Shown in pieces: positions 1 through 10,686 of a stretch of DNA of 64,000 nt. The position numbers and the translations under genes were made by a program. The DNA is from Stentor coeruleus (taxonomy: Eukaryota > Ciliophora > Heterotrichea > Heterotrichida > Stentoridae), in assembly GCA_001970955.1 (NCBI GenBank), contig MPUH01000024.1:94672-158671 (forward strand). The letters run 5' to 3'. Every line of letters begins with the position of its first letter. The first letter of the stretch is position 1. The notes under the pieces were generated by a model. That model did not search any database, was not told the origin of the DNA, and saw only the letters and a list, made by a program, of their open reading frames with translations.

Positions 1-3000
1 ATGCTAAAAGGCAATCTGACTAGAGAAATCCATGAAATCCAAGATCTCAGAGGTAAAAGGAAAAAAACTAACAAAAAAAAATCCTTATCAGCAAAACGTA
101 AAAACCCAGTCGAGCTTAAGAGCTTGAAAAACGAAGAAATCCTTGAACAAAAGCTGAATAGTACCAAAAAACCCCCGTTGTTTAAAAAACAGTCCTTAAC
201 AACTTGCAAAATGAACTGTTTAAGTCCAAAAAGGTCTACAAAAAACACTAAGAAAAAAATTGTCTTACAAAACCTACCTGCTGGAGTTCATTATTCAGAT
301 ACAGAAAAGTCATCAAAACGAAACGATAAAATCAGGGCCCAGTCTAATTTAGAGCATTCTTTAAAGAATAAATTAGAATTATCACAAAAAGTCCTTAGTG
401 CTAAAAATACCAGCCCAAGCCGAGTTGAGCATATCATCAAAACTTCTTTGAAAAAAGCTAAGAAAATCAAAACTACCAAGGAAAAAGAAATAAAACAGAA
501 AATCGCCATGAACGAAATCAAAAAACTTGAACAAAAACATCAGAACAAATTGATCCGCCAGTTGAATTTACACAAATTCAAGAAAAGGAAAGCCACCCCT
601 CAAACTACACAGATAATCAATAAACCTAAAAAAGATAAACTTATTCAGATGTTATTATCTTTAAAAAACAACAAAGCTAAATACAGATCGATTTCTTCAA
701 GAAGGCCGGTTAAAGAAAACCAAAAAACAATGAAAAACATGAGAAGTAACAGTGTTGGAAAAGAGTATTTTGTTACAGAATTCAAACCTTATGAAGATAA
801 TGTAATAAGTTATGGTGATCAAGTTTCATCTAAAAAAATCAGAACATTTCGAGAAAGTTCAAATAATTTAGGAAATGATTATAGCGAATCTGAACATGAT
901 GAAGTTAAAAAAAAAAATAGAAGTACTAGGGTTAAAGTTAAGAGAAATATAAGTTTAATAGATACAGATGAACTTGATATATCACCTGAACCACAAAATA
1001 ATGAGAATCCTATAGAAAAAAACTTGAATTTATATAAATATGAATTCGAAGATAGGAATAGTGAAGAGTTTTCAAGCCTTGAAGATTATCATGATTTAGA
1101 CTATGAAGATTCGGATTCTGAAGAAGAATTTAGTGAATATAAAGAAAATTTTATTGAGTCTAAAGAATTTTATGAGGATTATAAAAATGATTATGAAAAA
1201 CCTTTGGAGAAAAAGTGGGGTGTTAGAGAAGAGAAAGTAGAAAGCGAAAATAGAATAGAAAAAAATCAAGAATATACAAAAAATATAGAGAAAGATTTTC
1301 ATGCTGAAAAAAATAATCTTAAAATTACTGAATCTCATAACTTTCTTAAAAAAAATATAGAAAAAGAACTGAAACCTCATATAATATCACAAACCACAGA
1401 AAGCATAAAAGGGATCTTAGCAGACGAAAATCCTAAACCTTTAAAATCAGAACATAAACCCAACAAAGATAAACTTGATGAAGGAGAAAAAATTATTAAA
1501 TCCAAATTCCTATTATCATCCGATAACAAAAAATACAAAACCGAAGATAAAACCAGCATCCATCACAAACCAGATCCTTTTCCAAAGCACTCAAGGTCCA
1601 AACAGAATTTTGCCGCAACAACAATACAAAGGGCATTTCGAAATCATATAAAAAACCGCAACTTATCAAAATCCTCTCAAAGCATATACCAAGACATGAT
1701 CAAAGACCAAATCGGTTGGCGAAAAGCTCAACTTCTCAGTTTAGAATACTTAAAAGAAAAAGAACTTGAAGACTTACAATCCATATCTGAAGTTATGGGA
1801 CACAACACCCAAATTCAAGAGCTTTTATCCCATACAATCTCTCAAAGATATGAACAATTCACAAAACTTTTTAAAGAAAATATTGATAACATAGAAACTG
1901 CCCTGATAGAAAAAATGGACACAGGAGAAATTATTGAATTTTCTAATATCATAAAAGATAAAAAAGATACTATAAATAAAATCATTGAAGAAACAAATCT
2001 TAGCTCAACATTACCAAAGCAAGAACTTGAGAGTATATTAAAAGAAGCAAATTCAATTATTTCTAAAGAATTAGAAACTGAAAGTTTTTCTGTACCAACA
2101 GTTTCAACATTATCTCAAACAGTTTTTAGTATAAACGACGATAATATAACTCATAAAGAAAAAATTAAGAGGAATATAGGTATTTATGTTGAAGAAACAG
2201 ATATCAGCATAAAACCTATAAAAAAAATTGTAGAAGATAAAAAGTTTATAGAAGAAGAAAAAAATCAAGAAAATGATATGAAGAAATTCAATGACGAGAT
2301 AAGGAAAAAACTTGAAGAAAGTAAAAAAAAGAAAAAAGCTGAGGACGAGATGAGGAAAATAGCTGAAGAAAACAGGGATAAAAAAAATGATAATGATAAA
2401 ATAGACAAAAGTCCTCAGATATTAACTGAAGTTAAAGAGATTAAATTGAAAACAATATCAATAGGAGATATTGCAAATATAGATAATCCTATGTTAAGTC
2501 CAATTTTCTCTGAGTCTATGAATTTTCCTAATGTAGTCAGTCCTGTACTTATAGAAAACAATATGTTTACAAGTGGAGAAGGATCAGGGTCACCTTTACC
2601 ATCAAGACCATCAGCTCCACTTATGTTTTTAGATGTTGATGATTGCAATATTTCTTTAGAATCTTTATTAAATTCATCAACTCCTAATAATAAACGTGGA
2701 TTGCAAGGATTACCTTTACTTAACCTTGGAAATCTACCTCCGAATATTAACCCGATTATATCATCAGAACCAAGAATTCAGACTAACCCTAATTTTGTTA
2801 AAGATTTCATTAAAGATGTCTTAGGGAATATTAATATTCTTACTATTGAAGATGAACTTTTAAAAGGTATTGATAAAAACCCATTAGAAATTTTAACACA
2901 AATGCATGAACTTGATTTAGGAAATGTCGTTGATAGAGGGACTTATCCGGGAATTTTAAACATCCCGGATATAGTTGAAAATCTTTTTGATGACTGTGGA

Positions 3001-3459
3001 AACGAGGATATAGTATCAACTCAAAGATTCATAAACAAAGCTGATAGGATACATAAAATTATGATTCTTACTGTTGCTGATGAATTATTACAAAAATATC
3101 GACCTTATGGAACTCGTGGAGTTCCTATGATATGGAGTGATACAACAAGAATTTTTACAGGACCTAGGAAATCAACGCATGAAATATTAGTAGATGTTGT
3201 AAATGAAATTGAAGATCTCGCTCGATGTGAAGTTGGGAAAATTGCTACTGAAGAAATGATTTTTTCAAATGGGAATTTGGATGAAGAACTACTTCAGGAT
3301 ATAAGAGAAGAAACTGTGGCTTATGCTATTAAAAAGGAGATTGTGGATGATGAATGGATTTGGGTTGATTATGAATTTGAAGAAACACAAGTTAAAATAG
3401 ATCTTGCAGATATGATTTTATCTGAACTTGCTGGAGAGGTTATTCAATTAGAAATATAA
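1..3459 (+). CDS. Large IQ-motif protein with DUF4378/CAP350-like C-terminus (possibly 5'-partial)
   Basis: A 1152-residue open frame starts with ATG at the first base of the window, so its true start may lie upstream. The N-terminal third is very Lys-rich and basic. Residues of about 290-440 are acidic and Ser/Glu-rich. An IQ calmodulin-binding motif (TIQRAFRNHIKNR) lies near residues 540-553, followed by coiled coil (Lys/Glu-rich stretch near residues 750-800). The last ~130 residues are compositionally ordinary and end in an acidic, Trp-containing stretch (WIWVDYEFEE then IDLADMILSELAGEV). This resembles the C-terminal DUF4378-type domain of plant TRM and animal CAP350 centrosomal proteins. 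The layout suggests a cytoskeletal or basal-body scaffold, but the family assignment is inference from a short stretch. The frame is intact despite many A-runs. It ends in TAA and is followed by a gene on the opposite strand about 100 nt away. Confidence 0.7.
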   Translation: MLKGNLTREIHEIQDLRGKRKKTNKKKSLSAKRKNPVELKSLKNEEILEQKLNSTKKPPLFKKQSLTTCKMNCLSPKRSTKNTKKKIVLQNLPAGVHYSDTEKSSKRNDKIRAQSNLEHSLKNKLELSQKVLSAKNTSPSRVEHIIKTSLKKAKKIKTTKEKEIKQKIAMNEIKKLEQKHQNKLIRQLNLHKFKKRKATPQTTQIINKPKKDKLIQMLLSLKNNKAKYRSISSRRPVKENQKTMKNMRSNSVGKEYFVTEFKPYEDNVISYGDQVSSKKIRTFRESSNNLGNDYSESEHDEVKKKNRSTRVKVKRNISLIDTDELDISPEPQNNENPIEKNLNLYKYEFEDRNSEEFSSLEDYHDLDYEDSDSEEEFSEYKENFIESKEFYEDYKNDYEKPLEKKWGVREEKVESENRIEKNQEYTKNIEKDFHAEKNNLKITESHNFLKKNIEKELKPHIISQTTESIKGILADENPKPLKSEHKPNKDKLDEGEKIIKSKFLLSSDNKKYKTEDKTSIHHKPDPFPKHSRSKQNFAATTIQRAFRNHIKNRNLSKSSQSIYQDMIKDQIGWRKAQLLSLEYLKEKELEDLQSISEVMGHNTQIQELLSHTISQRYEQFTKLFKENIDNIETALIEKMDTGEIIEFSNIIKDKKDTINKIIEETNLSSTLPKQELESILKEANSIISKELETESFSVPTVSTLSQTVFSINDDNITHKEKIKRNIGIYVEETDISIKPIKKIVEDKKFIEEEKNQENDMKKFNDEIRKKLEESKKKKKAEDEMRKIAEENRDKKNDNDKIDKSPQILTEVKEIKLKTISIGDIANIDNPMLSPIFSESMNFPNVVSPVLIENNMFTSGEGSGSPLPSRPSAPLMFLDVDDCNISLESLLNSSTPNNKRGLQGLPLLNLGNLPPNINPIISSEPRIQTNPNFVKDFIKDVLGNINILTIEDELLKGIDKNPLEILTQMHELDLGNVVDRGTYPGILNIPDIVENLFDDCGNEDIVSTQRFINKADRIHKIMILTVADELLQKYRPYGTRGVPMIWSDTTRIFTGPRKSTHEILVDVVNEIEDLARCEVGKIATEEMIFSNGNLDEELLQDIREETVAYAIKKEIVDDEWIWVDYEFEETQVKIDLADMILSELAGEVIQLEI

Positions 3460-3562
3460 ATTAATAGAATGTTATTATTTATAAGTAAATTATCTCATAT
3501 TAAGATATTAAACTCATTTCCAATTATATTCACCTATAAAAATCATTTTAATAAATTCTTTA

Positions 3563-4828
3563 TCATAAATCCTTAATATTATCTTCAGCCCCTTGACTTG
3601 GACTCATCACAGTACGATCCCTAAAAGAAATTTCATCCACAGTTTCAACCCTCTCACATCTTCTACAATATAAAAACAAAAAAATCCCAACTGAAGGTAA
3701 CAAAACAAAATTCGATGCAATCGCTAACTCAGGTCCAGATTTAACACAAACATCTCTATCTGAGCAATCATTATTAGCAACTCCATCACTATAATCAAAC
3801 CATGCAATAATACTAAAAACATTAAAAATCACAAGTAAAATTGCATATCCCTAAATATTTTATACATAATTCAAATACTTCCACCCATATTCTCTTTTTT
3901 TAGTAAAAGATATAAGACATTGTATATATAAAGCAAATAATATAAGAGAACAACCTTGTAAAGAAATATACGATTCTGAAGCTAAAGCGAATTTTTTATA
4001 TTTTTGACAATAGTTTGAATCATTATTAGCACTACAAGCTGTACCTTGAAGACAAGACCAGCTCATCCATTCTACAGTATCACAATTAGAACATCTCAAA
4101 AGGCTTCCAGAGTAATTTTCTGACTTAATCCAATCTTCAACAGTTAAAGATGCAAGATTTAAAGTAAGGGTTACAAAAGCAAAAATCAATGATGTATATA
4201 ACCAAATTGTTCCTGAAATCCAAAGAAAGGGTTTATGTATATAATTTGCTTCTTCTTTTACTTCAGAATTTATAAATGCGTATATAAAAATCCCAAGAGT
4301 TATCCCCATTAGAATACAATTAGCTATTATAATACTAGCTCCTGAACTTATACATATAGATGGTTTTTTTTCTAAATCATTTTCAATTGAACAACTACTC
4401 CCAGCTTCAGTATATCCAAACCATATAAATGTTCCTAACAAATGGAATATAAACATGGATATTGGAATTCCTAATATGGATATTGAAGAACCTGATGGGA
4501 ATCTGAGGATTATTAGAATAAGTTTTTCTATGAATAAAATTGACATTAATAAAGACGCAAATTCAAAGACTAGAAATGAGAAGCTTGCTTTGTAAAGGTC
4601 TTTGTATAAGTTGCAGTCACCTATTTTGTTTTCATTTCTACATGTACTACGGGCTAGGCATTCAAAATTCCAATTGTCTTGAAACTGATCACAGTTAGTG
4701 CAAGAAATGAGTCCAAGAGTTTTGTTAGATTTTATAATTGACCAGTTTTTTGTCGCAAAAGCTGAGATAAGTAGGGAGAAATTTACTAGTAACAGTAGGA
4801 GGATTGTTAGAAATAACAGTAACTTCAT
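3563..4828 (-). CDS. Eight-TM membrane protein made of two tandem tetraspan units
   Basis: Two frames join through a 15-nt intron at 3851-3865 (GTATAAAATATTTAG on the coding strand) to give 416 residues. I count eight hydrophobic segments. The protein is an internal duplication. Each half has a TM, an extracellular loop with a Cys-rich motif (ISCTNCDQ...C in half 1, LRCSNCDT...C in half 2), then three TMs with a second loop after a conserved 'WFGY' or 'WFDY' and a later Cys. The loop layout recalls claudin/PMP22-like tetraspans, but I do not recognise a specific family. The first residues are hydrophobic and could be a signal anchor. The intron falls inside TM7. The gene ends TGA followed by TAA. 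The structure is well supported; the function is unknown. Confidence 0.85.
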
Positions 4829-5673
4829 TTTATATTTGATGTTTAAGTATGATTTATTTTGTAATGGGGGTAAAGTTATAATGGTTTGATAATAAAGTAA
4901 TGCTTTGAATAAAAATAAGGGATTTTATAGTTTTTGTTTTGGTAGAGAAAAATCCGATATTTTGATATTAGTTTTGATGAATAAATTTATAGAGAGATAA
5001 AAAGACTATTTTTTAGGGTATTGATTAGGAAATAAGGAAGTATGATTGTTGTGAGAGAAAAAAAAGCTGTAGATATTTTTGAAAACTGCTTATTGATTAT
5101 TTATACTTAAAATCTTAAAGACTAATTCTTAAAAATTATCATTTATAAAACTTATGCTTAGAGGTTTATTTTATAACCTTTAATTCATTTAGCTTATTTT
5201 AAATTATTATTACTCTATGCATCTTGTTGTAATATATTTTTTAAGCTTTGGTTTCTAAAAATGATTATTAATAATTAGTCTCATCCTAAAACATCAGTTA
5301 ATTTTCAAGCTTTTTTTTCATTTCATCCTAATTTTTATCAGTTTATTATACAATTTTTATTTCATGAGAAAATTGTCCATAAGCTTCTCCTAACGATATT
5401 GATTTGATGATTCAGAGTTTGATAAAAATAAAGATGAATTTATTGATTGCATAGAGTTAAAATACATAATGACACAAAAGTCTTTGCTTTAAGTTTTAAT
5501 TAGGCCTTAGATCAATATCATACTTTTTTACATTTGAGCCAAAAAAAATCTTATACAATAAAAATATTTATTCCCTTTAAAAATTATCAATTACACAAAC
5601 CCAAAAATAGCATCCAACATTTCAAAATCCTTCTATAAATCCTAAGAAAACCATTAATATATATATAATTTCC
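4829..5673. other. Intergenic spacer
   Basis: AT-rich spacer between two minus-strand genes. The half next to the tetraspan start is G/T-rich on the plus strand, the usual look of upstream DNA here. No convincing frame, RNA gene or repeat is visible. Confidence 0.6.
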
Positions 5674-6591
5674 TCAACACAAAAAAGCAACTATTATAAT
5701 AGTCATATTATCACATCCTAATCCATTAGTGACCTTAGGTGCTATAGCTCTATCAAGTATTTCTTCAGCAATAACCCCAAGGCTAAACCCTTTATTAATT
5801 TTTTCCTGAACAATATTCACACATTCCTGTGATCCCATTTTTTCCCAAACTCCATCACACCCAATAACCAAAAACTTATCCTGATCTTCCAAACTTATCC
5901 TTACAATCTCCGGTTCACAAATCACAGGTTGGCAATTTTTAGGTAAATTCGGGACATTTTTAAACCTAAAATCCCCAATCGACCTTGTTAAATTCAATCC
6001 TCCATTAATCCTTCCTTCTATAATCTTTGCCCCAGCTTCAATAATCCTATTCTTTTCATTTAATAATGAAGGTTTATGATCAGTAGATAAACTCATAGCC
6101 ACACCATTTCTATTTAAAATACATCGACTATCTCCAGCATTAGCTACAAAAATTTCATTATTTCTAATAAGCACAACTATAGCTGTACAACCTTTATTCA
6201 TATAAAGATTTTTTTCTTTAGCAGGATAATTTGATGGAAGGTTTTTAGATATTCGGTTAAGTTCTTTTATTCCTTCTGGGGTTAAAATCAACTCATCCAT
6301 TCGATAAAATGTTCTGATTAAAGCATTTGTCAAATCATTTGCTTCATATTGAGAACAAGAAAGGAATTCATAAGTAAAATGTCTTGCTACATATTCAGAA
6401 ACCTCACGGCCGCCATGACCATCAAAAATACCAAAGATCATTGTGCTTTCATCTAAGGCAAGGTTTATAAGTTTTGCATCTTCCATTGATAAACGCCATC
6501 CTTGCATTTCAGAACTCCCAAAACGCACAAAACTATTTTGCCCTGTTAGAGTACGTTTGTGTGTATTAGGTTTAGTTAGATAATTCCCCAT
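5674..6591 (-). CDS. PP2C-family (PPM) serine/threonine protein phosphatase
   Basis: A complete 305-residue metal-dependent phosphatase of minimal PP2C size. Motifs in order are RLSMED (residues 33-38), DGHGG (57-61, metal-binding Asp), GCTAIVV, NAGDSR, DHKP, LTRSIGD, IGCDGVWE and GCDNMT near residue 292 (the last metal-binding Asp). No catalytic residue is missing. The N-terminus MGNYLT, followed by a short lead into the domain, fits N-myristoylation at Gly2, which is common in protist PP2Cs that begin this way. It should dephosphorylate phospho-Ser/Thr proteins, probably at membranes; the substrates cannot be told. It ends in TGA, which fits TGA being a true stop. It is divergent from MND1, with 178 nt between the two starts. 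Confidence 0.96.
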   Translation of the reverse strand: MGNYLTKPNTHKRTLTGQNSFVRFGSSEMQGWRLSMEDAKLINLALDESTMIFGIFDGHGGREVSEYVARHFTYEFLSCSQYEANDLTNALIRTFYRMDELILTPEGIKELNRISKNLPSNYPAKEKNLYMNKGCTAIVVLIRNNEIFVANAGDSRCILNRNGVAMSLSTDHKPSLLNEKNRIIEAGAKIIEGRINGGLNLTRSIGDFRFKNVPNLPKNCQPVICEPEIVRISLEDQDKFLVIGCDGVWEKMGSQECVNIVQEKINKGFSLGVIAEEILDRAIAPKVTNGLGCDNMTIIIVAFLC

Positions 6592-6769
6592 ATTCAGGTA
6601 TATAGTTATAAAATCTTATTATCTTTAAAGTTCTTTTATGTTAATTATCATGAAAAATTATAATAAAACTAGGATTGTATACAAAATAAAAGGAAAAAAT
6701 ATAAGAATTTCATTTAGAATATAAGTTTACAAACAAAATCTTAATCTAAGCGGGAAATAATAATCAAAT

Positions 6770-7396
6770 ATGGGGAAAAAAGGTGTGACTTTTGATGAGA
6801 AAAGAGAAAGAATGTTGAAGATTTTTTATGATAAAGTATTATTTATATAGAAAGAAGTGTTTAATCTTAAAGAACTTGAAACCCTTGGAGGAAAAGCTGG
6901 AGTTATATCTATGTCAGTAAAAGAAGTAGTTCAAAGTTTACTAGATGACAATATGGTAGAACAAGATAAGATCGGAGCAGGGAATTTCATGTGGGCCCTT
7001 CCTTCTAAAGGTCGCCAAATACGAATGAAGAAATTAGATGAGCTTAAAAATTCTATACAAGAAATAAAAACCCAGAAAAAAACTTTAACTCAGCAAATCA
7101 ACAATCAACTTAAAGATAAACCAGAATCTTCAGAAAGATTAGAAAAAATGCAGGAACTGAGGAGTTTAATAAGCCAAATACAAGAAGGACAAAAAAGGAA
7201 GGAAGTACTTAAATCATGCTCGAAGGGATTTTATGATGAATGCTGTTTGAAATATACTGGGCTAAGAGACTCAATAAATCAAATCACTGATAATATTTTT
7301 ATGGCGAAGTCTTTTCTTCTTAGCCGCAATCCTGGACTATCTAGTAGTGAAATTAACAAGCATTTTAATATACCGGAAGATTTAGACAATATATAA
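6770..7396 (+). CDS. MND1: Meiotic nuclear division protein 1 (MND1)
   Basis: The start ATG at 6770 opens a 22-codon exon (MGKKGVTFDEKRERMLKIFY...). It joins, after a 15-nt intron at 6836-6850 (GTATTATTTATATAG), to the rest of the protein, giving 203 residues, the usual length for MND1. The N-terminal winged-helix region has the family signature VISMSVKEVVQSLLDDNMV and the FMWALPSKG stretch. A central coiled coil follows, then the family C-terminus (NPGLSSSEINKHFNIPEDLD). MND1 pairs with HOP2 to stimulate RAD51/DMC1 strand invasion in meiosis, so in a ciliate this points to a role in conjugation. Without the intron the first 22 residues would be lost, so the match confirms the 15-nt intron rule. 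Confidence 0.96.
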
Positions 7397-8318
7397 TTAG
7401 TAGAGTTGTGTATATTGATAAATATTACTAGGATATGTAAAGACTTTATATGATAATTAAAATTTTTATTTGATTTTTGTGCTCTTTCGTAGGGAGATTT
7501 TATGAGTAGTGAAAATTTATTGTGGGTAATTTTATTGCTTTAGTCATCAATCCAAATGCAAAAATTTAAGATAAAAAGATAAATTTTTTTCTCATGTGAA
7601 TTCCTCAAACTTTGAAATAAAGTATTAAATTCTGGTATTATAAACTCACTGTCACTAAAAATATCATAATAATCGTTGTTGAATTTTGGAAAACAATTTC
7701 TGCTTTTTCTCTATTATGCTAAATTTAGCATTCTTAATATGTTGTTTGAAGACCCTTATACATTAGATTTATCATCAAATATTATTGAAAGCCATTAGTT
7801 GCAAGCTAAAAGATAGCTTAAAGTCTAATCAAATATCTATTGATACAATAATATTTTCCCTATGAATTTTCTACCTAAAGTACTTATTAAATATAATAAA
7901 CTCCAAATCCGTAGTAAAAATCATATGATTTCGATACTTCAAACTGATTGCCACTCATTAGCTAATTTCTAATAAGCCTAGAAATATGGTATTGAAGAAT
8001 TCAATTCTAACTATTTTCTATACAAAAACTATTCTAATGCATGAAAGTTAAAAAATTATATCGATTGTTATAATGCAACAAGTAACTTTTGCATGACAAT
8101 GTAGGGGTATACTATTAACTTAAATAATTGCATTCAGAAAATTATAATATTTTTAAAGTCAACAGAAAAAAGTTTTAATTCTAATTATAATAATAATCTT
8201 CCATACAAACACTTATTAAACCATCAATAATGATTTTCAGTCATCAACAACTAAATTCCATCATAAAAACTTTCAAAATCCTAAAGGTCAAACTATTAAT
8301 TTAAGCTCTGTAGATAAA
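7397..8318. other. Intergenic spacer
   Basis: 920 bp of AT-rich sequence between MND1 and the first acyltransferase. One plus-strand frame looks peptide-like around 7740-8230, but it carries about as many stops as chance predicts. No RNA gene or repeat is recognised. Confidence 0.6.
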
Positions 8319-9851
8319 ATGATTATCTGCGGGAAGATCCTTATAAAGTATTGACTAAAAAGGGTTATGACATCAATTTGGGTAAAAAAACTACGCATAG
8401 AAGGTGAAATCCCAGAAAATGGACCTGTACTTATATGCGCTAGTCATATGAATTGCTATTTCGATAGTCTTTCATTACGTTCAGCTTTAGGCTATTTGGT
8501 CCCAAGTGTAATTGCCGAAGTTGTAAGTTTAATATAGTCTACTAAACAGAAGGTTATAGGCTTTGCCAGTGGATTATTTCAAGACATTTCTGTGGATAGG
8601 CCAGTTGACCATGCTGTAAAAGGGGTTGGGCTAATTAAGGGTGAAGGACTAAATATTATAGGACAAGGGACAACATTTTTAAAAGATTTGAAGCCAGGGA
8701 TGATTATTGAAGCTGATGGAAATGAAAGTACTGTGCTAGAAGTTATAAGTGATACATTGGCAAAAGGAACTTATAATTTACCAGCATCATTTATTGATTA
8801 TAGGATACAGCCTAAATTAGACAATTCAAAAATGTTTAATAATGTACTTAAGTGGCTGTCTAGTAAAAAACCTTTGTTTATATGTCCTGAGGGTAGGTCA
8901 CATGAAACTCCTGGGACGATAAAATTTAAGTCGGGAATTGGAAGGATTGTTTTAGAGTGTTTGAAAGCTAACATTCCAATAAAATTCTATAGTATTGGGG
9001 TTAATTATACATATCCTGACTATTTCCGTGGTAACGTTACAGTGTCAATATCTCCACTTATAGAATTTTCTCAAAGTTTGATTGAACAAGATGAAAGAAA
9101 AGCTGTCAAAACTATCGTTGACAAGTTTTATTCTGAACTAAACAAAAACGTTATACCTTTACAAAATTATGATGAAGTAAAACTAGTCCATTTCATCTAC
9201 AGCGAGTTACATGGAAGGGTTAACAAAGGTCAGCGTATCCAAAAAATCCAAACAATCTGTCAGAAAATCGAAACTCTAAGATCTAAAAGCCTTGATCAAT
9301 TAACAGAACTTACTGAAAGTTTTTGTAGATATAGAGATGTTATTCAAACTAGAGAAATTAGCAAGTATTTCACAAGAAAGCCTGGATTTATTGAAATGTT
9401 TTTTTGCTTTATATTTTCAATGATTATTTTATTATTTGTAAAAAATATTTAGGCTTGTATAGGATGGGCAATTATTTGGCTTGAAAGTATTTATGTTGAA
9501 GCTAAGGCTCAGCAGTCAAGATTAAGACTACTTTCAAAAATCACATTTAGGAAATCAGGCTGTGATATATTAAACTCAGATCGAATGATATATTTCTTTG
9601 CTTCATTTCCTTTGGTTCTTGGGTTTTTTAATTTGATGTTTTATTTTTATTCTTACTCATTTGTACTTACAGGAGGATTTGCTATTGTTTTTCCTTTGTA
9701 TATTTATATTTGCTTACTTATGCATGATAAATATTTGAGCTTGTGGAAAACGATTAATCTTTATATGATGAGTAGTTGTGATTTCGAAGCTATAAGTCAA
9801 GCAAGGAAAAGTCTTAAGGTTAGGATTAATGATGCCGTAGGACATTCTTAA
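8319..9851 (+). CDS. Glycerol-3-phosphate acyltransferase, Gpt2/Sct1 type (copy A)
   Basis: Four exons joined by three 15-nt introns (8348-8362, 8523-8537, 9438-9452) encode 495 residues. The acyltransferase block has CASHMNCYFD (His38, Asp44) and CPEGRSHETPG near residue 180, which matches the FPEGGSHD motif. It also has the GxGTxF...DLKPGMII...VISDT insert typical of yeast Gpt2/Sct1 and the SIGVNYTYPDYFR segment. The C-terminal part has several membrane helices, as in that family. The expected reaction is acylation of sn-glycerol-3-phosphate (or DHAP) on the ER membrane, the first step of glycerolipid synthesis. Intron 1 carries an in-frame TGA and ends AAG. It is conserved in the neighbouring paralogue at the same place, which argues for an intron and against TGA being read as Trp. 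The first-exon ATG is preferred for that reason. Tandem copy B starts 835 bp downstream. Confidence 0.92.
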
Positions 9852-10686
9852 GTAAATCAATTAGTTTTAGTTAGAAATATTATGGAGTATTTATTATAAG
9901 AATAAAATTTGTTATAAATTAAAGCAAAAATTTAACACAATTTATAGTAAACCCTTGACTAATTACTTATAAATTTTTTAATATCTTTAACTTAAACCAT
10001 ATTTATTACTTATAGTCTGGTTTAATAAATCTTATATAATATATTATAATTTTATAAGTTTGATAATATTAATTTTAGAAGTATGCACTTAGAGAATTCA
10101 TACCTACTTTTCGTTAAGTTCAAAATGTTACGGCATTATTGGAGGAACTTGAAATTTTAGTAATATTTTTTCATTTTAAAAAGATTTTTAAGTTCAAAAT
10201 GTTACGGCATTATTGGAGGAACTTGAAATTTTAGTAATATTTTTTCATTTTAAAAAGATATAAAAATATCATAGAACTTCGCTACAAATATTTGACATAT
10301 ATTTAAAAAATAGTTTTTATTCCAAGAAAAATAAAAACAATTCGAAATTATTTTTTCAAAAAAATAGATAGACTCTTATACTTAAAAAATAAAAAATTTC
10401 AAAACAAAAATAGGTAAAATTATTAAAATTTATGCATTTTCCTAAAATCCATATCAAAAAAGGCATAACATAACTAAATACTATGAGTTTATAATGTATT
10501 ACTTCATTAATCCAAAAATATCATAAAATAACTAATTTTTTTATATTAAATTATTCAATCTTTCTATTCACCCAGCTCTACTCTATCAATTCCTTTAATA
10601 ATTTGTATCAACCCATAGCAGTCTCATTCCTTTAACAAAGTAATTTTCATTAATCTTAATACCTTTATCAAAATAGTTAAGATAAA
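9852..10686. other. Spacer between the two acyltransferase copies
   Basis: AT-rich spacer holding the 74-bp tandem repeat at 10114-10259. Otherwise I see no gene, RNA or regulatory site that I can name. Confidence 0.6.
10114..10259. repeat. Two tandem copies of a 74-bp unit
   Basis: Copy 1 starts at 10114 and copy 2 at 10188. They match base for base up to 10259 and share the core TTACGGCATTATTGGAGGAA. There is no N between the copies. It could be a real tandem duplication or another unmerged contig overlap like those marked by N elsewhere in the window. Confidence 0.9.

Noticed and set aside
7740-8232. Peptide-like plus-strand frame if TAA/TAG were read as Gln
   Set aside because: It holds about ten stops in ~160 codons, close to chance for this base composition, and matches no family.
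8349-8366. In-frame TGA as Trp (Blepharisma-type code) in the acyltransferases
   Set aside because: The TGA lies in a 15-nt GT...AG segment conserved in both copies. Long genes elsewhere are open with TGG for Trp, and the PP2C and tetraspan genes end at TGA.
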